Source of the DNA: UBA5976 sp037137575
GTDB lineage: Bacteria; Actinomycetota; Actinomycetes; S36-B12; UBA5976
Direction of reading: 5' to 3'
Assembly (NCBI GenBank): GCA_037137575.1
Contig: JBAXKB010000029.1
Coordinates: 1 to 12,638 of the forward strand
Length of the DNA: 12,638 nucleotides
Part shown: piece by piece, positions 1 through 6,055 of the stretch
How the letters are laid out: each line of letters begins with the position of its first letter
Numbering within the stretch: the stretch's first letter is position 1
Translations under genes and position numbers: made by a program
The notes under the pieces: generated by a model
Seen by the model: the letters and a program-made list of their open reading frames with translations, nothing else
Databases searched by the model: none
Told to the model about the DNA's origin: nothing

Positions 1-617
1 TCAAAGTCTTCAAAACCGGGAATACCGTTTGCTGCAGTTGTCTGTAGCGGGCCAGCAGCCACCAAGTTAACCCGATGACCTTTAGGGCCGAGCTCGCGTG
101 CTAGGTAGCGCGTGGTTGCCTCTAGGGCAGCTTTGGATACGCCCATCCAGTCGTAGTAGGGCCAAGTTACTGTGGCATCGAAGTCCAGGCCGAGAATCTG
201 ACCGCCACGGCCTTCCATCATGGGCAGGCAAGCAACTGCGAGTGATTTAAAGGAGAATGCTGAAACTTCTAAAGCAACCTGAACATCTTCCCAAGGCGTG
301 TGCAGGAAGTTACCGCCCAGTGCTGAAGTTGGCGCAAAAGCGATTGAGTGCAAAACGCCATCAAGGTGTGGCATGTGTTCTGCCAGAGCAGCTGGCAAGT
401 TTGCCAAGTCGTCATTGTTAGTGACATCTAGTTCAACTAGCGCAGGCTCCACTGGCAGCTTTGCCGCCACGCGCTTGGTGATGTTAGCTACTCGACCATA
501 GGACGAAAGCACGACATTAGCGCCTTGTTCCTGGGCGATCTTTGCCACATTAAATGCGATAGACGACTCTTTAAGTACGCCTGTTACCAATAAGTTCTTA
601 CCGTCAAGGATTCCCAT
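1..617 (-). CDS. fabI: Enoyl-ACP reductase (NADH), InhA/FabI type, C-terminus cut by window edge
   Basis: This enzyme carries out the last reductive step of type II fatty acid elongation, reducing trans-2-enoyl-ACP with NADH in the cytoplasm. About 205 residues are visible, starting MGILDGKNLLVTG at the ATG complementary to 615-617; the rest lies left of the window (family length about 260-270). Seen: the SSIAF nucleotide-binding stretch at residues 18-22, HSIAF at 90-94, and the Tyr-x6-Lys catalytic pair in YDWMGVSK (Y155, K162), followed by VAAGPLQT. Spacing and context match mycobacterial InhA closely (its Y158 and K165) rather than a generic SDR. The gene starts 7 bases after the fabG stop, so the two are co-transcribed, as in the mycobacterial fabG1-inhA operon. 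The upstream AAAAGAA is only a weak ribosome site, so translation may be coupled to fabG. Substrate chain length cannot be read from the sequence. Confidence 0.93.
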   Translation of the reverse strand, partial: MGILDGKNLLVTGVLKESSIAFNVAKIAQEQGANVVLSSYGRVANITKRVAAKLPVEPALVELDVTNNDDLANLPAALAEHMPHLDGVLHSIAFAPTSALGGNFLHTPWEDVQVALEVSAFSFKSLAVACLPMMEGRGGQILGLDFDATVTWPYYDWMGVSKAALEATTRYLARELGPKGHRVNLVAAGPLQTTAANGIPGFEDF

Positions 618-624
618 AGTTCTT

Positions 625-1329
625 TTAGTGTCCCATACCTAGTCCGCCATCTACGGGAATGACAGCGCCCGTAATGTATCCAGCTGCCGCAGATGCCAAG
701 AAAACAGCAACATCTGCGACTTCTTCTGGAGTTGCATAGCGACCCAATGGCACATTTCCAACAATTTCATTTTTACGATCTTCTGAAAGTTCAGCAGTCA
801 TGTCGGTATCAACAAAACCCGGAGCAATCACATTGCTGGTAATTCCGCGTGAGCCAAGCTCACGAGCGAGCGAACGTGCAGCGCCCACCAAACCTGCCTT
901 AGATGCCGAGTAGTTAACCTGTCCGGCAGAACCTAAAAGACCAACCACGCTTGACATAAAAATTAGCCGACCTGTGCGCGCCTTCATCATTGACCGCGAT
1001 GCCCGGCGGGCGATGCGAATCGCACCGACCAAGTTCGTGTTCAGCACATCATTAATGTCGTCATCGCTCATGCGCATAATTAGCCCATCACGGGTGATAC
1101 CCGCGTTTGCAACGGCTACCTCAACGGGACCCCAGGTGGCCTCAATCTGATCAAAAGCAGCGTCAACACTTGCAGTGTCTGAAACATCGCACTTGACCAC
1201 GTGCAAACCTGGGATTTCCTCGCCAGTTCGGCTGGTTACAACAACTGTGTCACCGTTATCGAGAAACTTTTGGGCAATTGATCGACCAATGCCACGATTT
1301 CCGCCGGTTACTAAAACTATGCGACTCAT
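625..1329 (-). CDS. fabG: 3-oxoacyl-ACP reductase, FabG/MabA type SDR
   Basis: This protein reduces 3-oxoacyl-ACP to 3-hydroxyacyl-ACP with NADPH in type II fatty acid synthesis. Its 234 residues are normal for classical short-chain dehydrogenases. Seen: cofactor motif TGGNRGIG at residues 8-15, the NAG motif at 75-77, N99, catalytic S127, then Y140-x3-K144 (YSASK), APGFVDTDM at 169-177 and a C-terminal GAVIPVDGG. Paralogous SDRs can look alike, but direct linkage to an InhA-type reductase and the FabG-like termini make the assignment firm. The start is the ATG complementary to 1327-1329, with only a modest TTGAG upstream. The gene lies 48 bases downstream of dodecin; that gap holds a 12-bp perfect palindrome which may be regulatory. 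Confidence 0.94.
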   Translation of the reverse strand: MSRIVLVTGGNRGIGRSIAQKFLDNGDTVVVTSRTGEEIPGLHVVKCDVSDTASVDAAFDQIEATWGPVEVAVANAGITRDGLIMRMSDDDINDVLNTNLVGAIRIARRASRSMMKARTGRLIFMSSVVGLLGSAGQVNYSASKAGLVGAARSLARELGSRGITSNVIAPGFVDTDMTAELSEDRKNEIVGNVPLGRYATPEEVADVAVFLASAAAGYITGAVIPVDGGLGMGH

Positions 1330-1343
1330 ATCTCAAGATTAGT

Positions 1344-1355
1344 GGCTGGCCAGCC
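1344..1355. repeat. 12-bp perfect palindrome between dodecin and fabG
   Basis: GGCTGGCCAGCC reads identically on both strands and sits 15 bases upstream of the fabG start, in the 48-base dodecin-fabG gap. It has no central loop, so it suits a dimeric DNA-binding protein better than an RNA hairpin. It is not followed by a T run, so it is not an intrinsic terminator. A role in fatty acid gene control is inference only; I do not recognise it as the site of a known regulator. Confidence 0.4.
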
Positions 1356-1377
1356 TAAAGAGCCTATTGGCTAAGAG

Positions 1378-1590
1378 TTAGGCGTCTTCTAACCTAAAAC
1401 CAATTTTCATGCCTACCTGATAGTGAGCAACGTCACCTTCAGTGATGTTGCCGCGAATTTCAGTTACTTCAAACCAGTCAAGGTGTCGCAGAGTTTGCGA
1501 AGCTCGTTTTATCCCATTGCGAATGGCTTTATCCACGCTCTCTGGCGAAGTGCCCACGATTTCAGTAATGCGATATGTGCGATCAGCCAT
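1378..1590 (-). CDS. Dodecin, small flavin-binding protein
   Basis: This 70-residue protein is a dodecin. Dodecins assemble into hollow dodecamers that bind FMN, riboflavin or related flavins (some also CoA) and are thought to store or buffer them in the cytoplasm. Seen: the family pattern of a start like YRITEIVGTSPESVDKAI, a single helix, W39 in LDWFEV (the tryptophan that stacks on flavin), Q58 in HYQVGMKIGF (matching the conserved flavin-contacting glutamine), and RLED at the end. Length is typical. The start is well supported: GGGAG lies 6 bases upstream of the ATG complementary to 1588-1590. It heads the minus-strand group that continues into fabG and fabI, and is divergent from the DUF3099 gene. 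Why it sits with fatty acid genes is not evident. Confidence 0.92.
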   Translation of the reverse strand: MADRTYRITEIVGTSPESVDKAIRNGIKRASQTLRHLDWFEVTEIRGNITEGDVAHYQVGMKIGFRLEDA

Positions 1591-1625
1591 TATTACTCCC
1601 AGATGCTAAATAGTGCTTATGAAAG

Positions 1626-1632
1626 TAGCCTA
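1626..1632. promoter_or_regulatory. Candidate overlapping divergent -10 elements between dodecin and DUF3099 gene
   Basis: The 71-base divergent gap holds TAGCCT on the plus strand (1626-1631) and TAGGCT on the minus strand (1632-1627), both fitting the actinobacterial TANNNT -10 pattern and almost fully overlapping. I see no convincing -35 for either. If both are used, the two gene groups would compete for polymerase. The match is short and could be chance. Confidence 0.28.
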
Positions 1633-1661
1633 GGGGTAGAAAACTAACCCGTAGGTGAAAA

Positions 1662-1961
1662 ATGGCAACTGAACCTGAAGTGTACGCAATCACAAATGTG
1701 CAATCGGGAACTTCTAATGACCAAAAGTCTCGTCAGCGCAGTTACCTCATCGGCATGGGCCTTCGCACACTCTGTTTCGTTGGAGCAATTGTCACACAAG
1801 GAACTCTGCGCTGGATTCTGGTAGCTGGCGCAATTTTGCTGCCCTATTTCTCTGTCGTTATTGCAAATGCGGGTCGGGAACGCGGTCTAGTTGCAATGCC
1901 AACTATGTTTGCTAAATCGACGAATAAGGCGATTAACAGTTCTGACGATGTAGCACAGTAA
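1662..1961 (+). CDS. DUF3099 family membrane protein
   Basis: This 99-residue protein belongs to the actinobacterial DUF3099 family, whose function is unknown. Seen: the family hallmark of an N-terminal YAITNVQSG segment, a polar stretch SNDQKSRQRSYLIGMGLRT, then two hydrophobic segments (about residues 33-46 and 50-67) with LPYFSVVIANAG, and a polar tail after residue 72. It is thus predicted to be a small two-helix membrane protein without a signal peptide. The start is the ATG at 1662, preceded by TAGGTGA as a plausible ribosome site. It ends 9 bases before the SURF1 start, so the two are very likely co-transcribed; a link to respiratory membrane assembly is inference from that alone. Confidence 0.85.
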   Translation: MATEPEVYAITNVQSGTSNDQKSRQRSYLIGMGLRTLCFVGAIVTQGTLRWILVAGAILLPYFSVVIANAGRERGLVAMPTMFAKSTNKAINSSDDVAQ

Positions 1962-1970
1962 CCTTAGGAC

Positions 1971-2726
1971 GTGCTGAAATTTCTGCTCTCCCCTAAGTGG
2001 ATTGCACTCACAGTGGTTGCATTATTACTTCAGCCAGCTTTCTGGGAACTCTCACAGTGGCAATGGCGTCGGTTACACCAACGCGAATCCTACAATGCTG
2101 TGATTATCAAAAATCAGGCTCTTGAACCAACTCCACTAGAGGAAATTGCTTCTACAGGGCTGGGCAAAAACACAATCGATAAAACCTATGAATGGCGTCG
2201 CATTGATGTTGTAGGCACTTGGTTAACTAACAAGCAAGTCCTGGTGCGCAAGCAGGCATTCGAATCCAATTTGGGGTTTTGGGTGATCACACCGTTCAAG
2301 TCAACTAGCGGACTCACGATTTTGGTCAACCGTGGCTGGACTGCTGCAACGGATTCTGCCTTGAGCACCCCAAGCGTACTGAGTCCCCCAACTGGCCCAG
2401 TTGAAATTCTGGGTCGCACCCGCATTGTCACCGCGCGTACAAAACCTCGGCCGATGGATTTGCCGACTGGCCAAGTTGATGGAGTTCATCCTGACGAAGT
2501 CTTGAAAAGATCAGTTCATATTTCGAATGCTTACCTTGAACTTACGGCTAGTAGTCCACAATCAACCACTAGCGATTTGCAGTCCATTCCTGCCCCGGAA
2601 ATTACCGAAGGGCCACACCGCTCGTACGCTCTGCAATGGATATTCTTCGCAATAATGACGCTAATTGGCTGGGGCGTTCTGGTGCGAAAAGAGTTACAAG
2701 TTCGTGATGAAAAAACAACCGCCTGA
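1971..2726 (+). CDS. SURF1 family cytochrome oxidase assembly protein
   Basis: SURF1 proteins are membrane factors that help insert or hand over heme a during assembly of aa3-type cytochrome c oxidase. The 251 residues show the family plan: an N-terminal membrane helix (about 10-26), a large extracytoplasmic domain with EWRRIDVVGTW (75-84) and LGFWVITPF...LVNRGW (101-123), then HRSYALQW leading into a C-terminal membrane helix (about 222-238) and a charged tail. The start is GTG at 1971 with AGGA just upstream (TTAGGAC), close to the start codon; the membrane helix begins soon after, which supports it. ctaA (heme A synthase), which makes the heme this protein handles, lies at the far end of the window. 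The linker at about 126-145 and the region at about 165-210 are less recognisable, as is usual for this family. Confidence 0.9.
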   Translation: MLKFLLSPKWIALTVVALLLQPAFWELSQWQWRRLHQRESYNAVIIKNQALEPTPLEEIASTGLGKNTIDKTYEWRRIDVVGTWLTNKQVLVRKQAFESNLGFWVITPFKSTSGLTILVNRGWTAATDSALSTPSVLSPPTGPVEILGRTRIVTARTKPRPMDLPTGQVDGVHPDEVLKRSVHISNAYLELTASSPQSTTSDLQSIPAPEITEGPHRSYALQWIFFAIMTLIGWGVLVRKELQVRDEKTTA

Positions 2727-2752
2727 GATGTCGGGTACCGAATATCTCTGGG

Positions 2753-2786
2753 TATAGTCTGGGAAACACCCCTACCTTTCAAGGAG
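2753..2786 (+). promoter_or_regulatory. Candidate promoter -10 and ribosome site for the Bax-inhibitor-1 gene
   Basis: TATAGT at 2753-2758 is a good -10 element, preceded by TG at 2749-2750 (near-extended -10), with no recognisable -35. Transcription would start near 2765. AAGGAG at 2781-2786, 8 bases before the ATG, is the strongest ribosome site in the window. The 68-base gap after SURF1 therefore probably gives this gene its own transcript in addition to read-through. Confidence 0.5.
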
Positions 2787-2794
2787 AAACATAG

Positions 2795-3547
2795 ATGAGT
2801 TCACGCAATCCTGTGTTACGTAACATCAAAGCACCAGTGGTATCCGATGAAGAGCTTTCGCGCCTCATTAATGGCGGCCAGCTTTCTGGTCAGGCAACAC
2901 TTGTAGATGTAATCACCAACACCGCCAAGATTTTTGGTTTAGTTGTGGTGGGCGCTGCCTACGGCTGGATCACTGCTGAAACTAACCAAACGTTGGCGCT
3001 AATCGCATTTGGCGTGGCCTTTGTTCTTTCGCTTGTGAACTCATTTAAGAAGCAGGTCTCCCCTGCGCTGGTTTTGCTTTATGGAGCAGCCGAAGGTGTG
3101 GCACTTGGCGCCATCAGTCGATGGGTGGACATCGCTTACGGCCCCGGCATCGCACAGCAAGCCCTGATTGGCACAATGGCTGTTTTTGCCATCATGTTGG
3201 TGCTGTATCAGTCAAAAATCATCAAGGTCAATGGCCGCTTCATGAAGATGTTCACCGTTGCAATGTTCTCTTATTTGGCGATTGCAATTGCATCTTTTGT
3301 TGCGGGCATGTTCGGCGTGGGTGATGGCTGGGGTTTCTACGGAACCACGTTCGGATTACTGCTTTGTGTCTTTGGCGTAGGTCTTGCGGCATTCTCACTC
3401 GTGATGGATTTCGAAGTAATTACTCAGGCAGTAGCTCAAGGAATTCCACAGCGCGAATCTTGGCGCTTGGCATTTGGCTTAACCGTTTCACTCGTGTGGC
3501 TTTACACCGAGTTACTTCGCTTGCTGGCCATTCTCAATCGCGACTAG
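2795..3547 (+). CDS. Bax inhibitor-1/YccA family membrane protein
   Basis: This is a 250-residue multi-pass membrane protein of the Bax-inhibitor-1 (UPF0005) superfamily in its actinobacterial YccA-like form. Bacterial members studied structurally (YetJ) behave as pH-sensitive calcium leak channels; the role here is unknown. Seen: a cytoplasmic N-terminus of about 40 residues, then about seven hydrophobic segments (near 44-62, 66-82, 92-108, 124-138, 152-172, 180-203 and 225-246), the family stretch AAEGVALGAISR at 98-109, MDFEVI at 204-209 with acidic D205 and E207 next to the membrane, and a WR-AFGL-V-LVWLY-E-LRLL ending. The start is the ATG at 2795, set by a strong AAGGAG. The gene is monocistronic or the last of the plus-strand group, since a strong hairpin follows 18 bases after the stop. 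Confidence 0.92.
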   Translation: MSSRNPVLRNIKAPVVSDEELSRLINGGQLSGQATLVDVITNTAKIFGLVVVGAAYGWITAETNQTLALIAFGVAFVLSLVNSFKKQVSPALVLLYGAAEGVALGAISRWVDIAYGPGIAQQALIGTMAVFAIMLVLYQSKIIKVNGRFMKMFTVAMFSYLAIAIASFVAGMFGVGDGWGFYGTTFGLLLCVFGVGLAAFSLVMDFEVITQAVAQGIPQRESWRLAFGLTVSLVWLYTELLRLLAILNRD

Positions 3548-3565
3548 TAGTTACTATTTAGAAAA

Positions 3566-3595
3566 TGCCCGAGATTGAGTTCTCGGGCATTTTTT
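3566..3595. terminator. Bidirectional intrinsic terminator between convergent genes
   Basis: A perfect 9-bp stem pairs TGCCCGAGA (3566-3574) with TCTCGGGCA (3581-3589) around a 6-base loop. Six Ts follow on the plus strand (3590-3595) and four As precede it (3562-3565), giving a shorter T run on the minus strand. It lies between the ends of the Bax-inhibitor-1 gene and the convergent ABC-F gene and should stop transcription from both sides. The T run overlaps the ABC-F stop codon. Confidence 0.9.
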
Positions 3596-5192
3596 ATGCA
3601 AGCGAAATTAGATCTAGATAACTCTGACTCCACAAATCTTCAACACCGTCTGGCAATAGCAGAACCCGCTCTGGTTCAAGCGCGGTAACCGCGCCTTCAT
3701 CGTGCGTAACCAGGACCACTGCGCCTTCAAAGGTTCGAAGCGCGTCCAAAATTTCTGCGCGACTTGCTGGATCAAGGTTGTTAGTTGGTTCATCAAGTAA
3801 AAGAACGTTTGCTGAACCAACAACTAGCATGGCTAGGCTCAGACGTGTCTTTTCTCCACCCGAAAGTACGCCCGCTGGTTTACTAACCGCATCACCAGAG
3901 AACAAGAACGAACCCAAAACGCTTCGGATCTGCGCATCGTTTAAGTCCCCCGACGCAGATGCCATATTCTCCAGCACTGAACGCTCTTCATCTAGAGTTT
4001 CGTGTTCCTGAGCGTAGTACCCAATCTTCAAACCGTGTCCAGGTTCAAGCTGCCCAGTGTCGGGTTGATCCACTCCAGCCAAAATTCGAAGCAAAGTTGT
4101 TTTACCGGCGCCGTTTAGTCCCAAGATTACGACTTTAGATCCACGATCAATTGCTAGATCCACATCCGTAAAAATCTCAAGCGAACCGTAAGAGCGACTA
4201 AGGCCCGTCGCCATTAGCGGAGTTTTGCCACAGGCCGCAGGAGTCGGGAATCGCAACTTCGCAACCCTATCCGAAGCACGCTCGGCCTCTAGGCCATCCA
4301 TCAACTTGGCTGCGCGCTTTTGCATACTCTGAGCAGCTTTGGCTTTACTAGCCTTGGCGCGCATTCTGTCAGCCTGGAATTGCAAAGCGCTTGCTGTGCG
4401 CTCGGCATTGGCGCGCTCACGCTTACGGCGGCGTTCGTCGAGTTCGCGCGCTTCTAGATACTTTTTCCAGCCCACGTTATAAACATCAATTACCTGACGG
4501 TTTGCATCTAGGTGGAATACGCGGTTTACAGTTGCTTCAAGTAATTCAACATCGTGACTGATCACGATCAGCCCACCAGAATGGTTGGCCAAAAAGCTGC
4601 GGAGCCAAACAATCGAGTCGGCATCGAGGTGGTTCGTGGGCTCATCGAGTAACAGTGTGTCCGCGCCACTAAACAAGATTCGAGCAAGTTCAATTCGACG
4701 ACGCTGACCACCAGAAAGTGTATTCAGTGGTTGCCCAAGTACCGTTGTAGATAGCCCAAGTGCGCCAGCAAGTGACGACGCTTCGCTCTCGGCGGCGTAG
4801 CCACCGGCAGTTTGAAATTCGGCCTCAGCAGTGGTGTATTTGCGCATTGCTTTTTCCTGAATTGCCGTATCAGCACTGGCCATGTCAAGTTCTAGTTGGC
4901 GCATGCGAGTGATGATTGTGTCGAGCCCACGCGCACTCAAAATGCGATCGCGGGCCAGTACATCCAAATCACCTGTGCGCGGATCCTGTGGCAAGTAACC
5001 AACTGTGCCACCGGAGGCAACCTGACCTGCAGCTGGCAGAGTTTGTCCAGCCAAGACTTTCGTAAGCGTAGTTTTACCGGCGCCATTGCGACCAACAAGG
5101 CCAATCTTGTCGCCCGAATCAATCCGGAAAGTGGCGTTGCCGAGCAACAACTCGGCGCCGGCACGCAGTTCAACATCTGTTACTTGAATCAT
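3594..5192 (-). CDS. ABC-F family ATPase (ribosome-associated)
   Basis: ABC-F proteins are soluble twin-ATPase factors that bind the ribosomal E site and act on translation or, in some members, relieve antibiotic stalling. They are not transporters, and no membrane segment is present. The 532 residues contain domain 1 with Walker A GRNGAGKTT (34-42), signature LSGGQ (159-163), LLLDEPTNHLD (180-190) and switch H213; a linker at about 245-310 rich in Lys, Arg and Ala that should form the helical arm reaching the P-site tRNA; and domain 2 with GLNGAGKTT (358-366), LSGGE (443-447), LLLDEPTNNLD (464-474) and H497. Both ATP sites look intact. There is no extended C-terminal domain of the Uup kind, so this is a compact actinobacterial subgroup; assignment to a named subfamily is uncertain. 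AGAGG lies 7 bases before the ATG. Confidence 0.92.
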   Translation of the reverse strand: MIQVTDVELRAGAELLLGNATFRIDSGDKIGLVGRNGAGKTTLTKVLAGQTLPAAGQVASGGTVGYLPQDPRTGDLDVLARDRILSARGLDTIITRMRQLELDMASADTAIQEKAMRKYTTAEAEFQTAGGYAAESEASSLAGALGLSTTVLGQPLNTLSGGQRRRIELARILFSGADTLLLDEPTNHLDADSIVWLRSFLANHSGGLIVISHDVELLEATVNRVFHLDANRQVIDVYNVGWKKYLEARELDERRRKRERANAERTASALQFQADRMRAKASKAKAAQSMQKRAAKLMDGLEAERASDRVAKLRFPTPAACGKTPLMATGLSRSYGSLEIFTDVDLAIDRGSKVVILGLNGAGKTTLLRILAGVDQPDTGQLEPGHGLKIGYYAQEHETLDEERSVLENMASASGDLNDAQIRSVLGSFLFSGDAVSKPAGVLSGGEKTRLSLAMLVVGSANVLLLDEPTNNLDPASRAEILDALRTFEGAVVLVTHDEGAVTALEPERVLLLPDGVEDLWSQSYLDLISLA

Positions 5193-5217
5193 AAAATGGC
5201 CTCTGTAAGTGGAAACG

Positions 5218-5243
5218 AAAAATAACTAATGCACAGGCATTAG
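5218..5243 (-). terminator. Weak hairpin terminator at the end of the SUF operon
   Basis: On the minus strand a perfect 7-bp stem (CTAATGC/GCATTAG, plus-strand positions 5226-5232 and 5237-5243, 4-base loop) is followed by TTATTTTT. It begins 33 bases past the sufT stop and fits a weak Rho-independent terminator for the SUF transcript. The stem is AT-rich, so leakage into the ABC-F gene is likely. The same bases also fit a promoter, listed separately. Confidence 0.5.
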
Positions 5244-5248
5244 CGCAA
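5219..5248 (-). promoter_or_regulatory. Candidate promoter for the ABC-F gene, overlapping the SUF terminator
   Basis: Reading the minus strand, TTGCGC (5248-5243) resembles a -35 box and TATTTT (5224-5219) fits TANNNT as a -10, with an 18-base spacer. Transcription would start near 5212, giving a 20-base leader that includes the AGAGG ribosome site (5204-5200). The spacer is the loop-and-stem region of the hairpin, so upstream read-through and fresh initiation share the same DNA. Confidence 0.35.
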
Positions 5249-5276
5249 CAGAGGAAAGAAAAGTTTGTACATCTAG

Positions 5277-5591
5277 TTAGATGTTGAACCCAAGAGCACG
5301 CAACATTTCGCGGCCATCGTCAGTGATTTTGTCTGGACCCCAGGGTGGCATCCATACCCAGTTCAATTTGAAATCAGAAAGGTGGCCATCAAGCGCTGCG
5401 CGAGTTTGATCTTCAATCACGTCAGTAAGCGGGCAAGCAGCCGAGGTTAGTGTCATGTTAATGGTGGCAACATTGGCTTCATCAACTTCAACGTCATAAA
5501 CCAAGCCCAGATCAACAACATTGATGCCCAATTCAGGGTCGACAACATCGCGCATCAATTCCATAACGTCTTCGGAAAGCATTGGTTCCAT
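5277..5591 (-). CDS. sufT: SufT-like DUF59/MIP18 metal-sulfur cluster assembly factor
   Basis: This 104-residue DUF59 (MIP18-family) protein is of the kind that helps Fe-S cluster maturation or delivery to apo-proteins. Seen: VVDPELGINVVDLGLVYDVEV near residues 16-36, TLTSAACPLTDVIEDQ with the conserved cysteine at position 53, and an actinobacterial ending WMPPWGPDKITDDGREMLRALGF. Length is typical for the single-domain form. Related domains occur in PaaD of the phenylacetate pathway, but its position as the last gene after sufU makes the SufT role far more likely. It starts 2 bases after the sufU stop and appears to end the operon, with a hairpin following. Confidence 0.9.
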   Translation of the reverse strand: MEPMLSEDVMELMRDVVDPELGINVVDLGLVYDVEVDEANVATINMTLTSAACPLTDVIEDQTRAALDGHLSDFKLNWVWMPPWGPDKITDDGREMLRALGFNI

Positions 5592-5593
5592 AA

Positions 5594-6055
5594 TTATTTT
5601 TCACCTTCTGTTGAAACTTCTTGGCCTAGTGCCTGAATAGCCGCGTCTTTCCAAGCCATCCATGCAAGTAGCGCACATTTAACCCTAGCGGGATATTGAG
5701 CAACTCCCACCAACGCAATGCCATCGCCTAAAACATCTTCATTTGGTTCTTCAACCCGCTGAAGCATCGCAACTAAATGGTCCACCGCTAATTCGCCCAC
5801 GGCTAGTGTCTGGTTGTTTAGCTGATCAAACAAAATCGATGCTGATGCCTGACTAATTGAACAGCCTTGATTCTGGTAACTAATAAGCAGTTTTGAAGTG
5901 TCGGCTGGGTCGCGAGTTACGCGAAGCGTGATTTCATCACCGCAAGTTGGATTCACATGATGTACTTCGGCGTTGAACGTTTCGGCTAAGCCTTTTCCAT
6001 GCGGACGCTTGTAATGGTCAAGAATAATTTCCTGATACATCTGCTCTAGTTGCAT
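5594..6055 (-). CDS. sufU: SufU zinc-dependent sulfurtransferase
   Basis: SufU accepts the persulfide sulfur made by SufS and passes it to the SufBCD scaffold. This 153-residue protein carries the zinc-binding set expected of SufU: C38 and D40 in NPTCGDEI, C65 in GCSISQAS, and C127 in RVKCALL. The SufU-specific insertion relative to IscU is visible around residues 80-120. The start LEQMYQEIILDHYKRP is characteristic. Its ATG overlaps the sufS stop (TGATG), so translation is coupled. No sufE or A-type carrier gene is present in the operon, which fits the Gram-positive SufS-SufU pairing. Confidence 0.95.
   Translation of the reverse strand: MQLEQMYQEIILDHYKRPHGKGLAETFNAEVHHVNPTCGDEITLRVTRDPADTSKLLISYQNQGCSISQASASILFDQLNNQTLAVGELAVDHLVAMLQRVEEPNEDVLGDGIALVGVAQYPARVKCALLAWMAWKDAAIQALGQEVSTEGEK

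Noticed and set aside
1361..1372. AGCC-TATT-GGCT hairpin after the dodecin gene, as a possible terminator
   Set aside because: The stem is only 4 bp and no T run follows on the minus strand.
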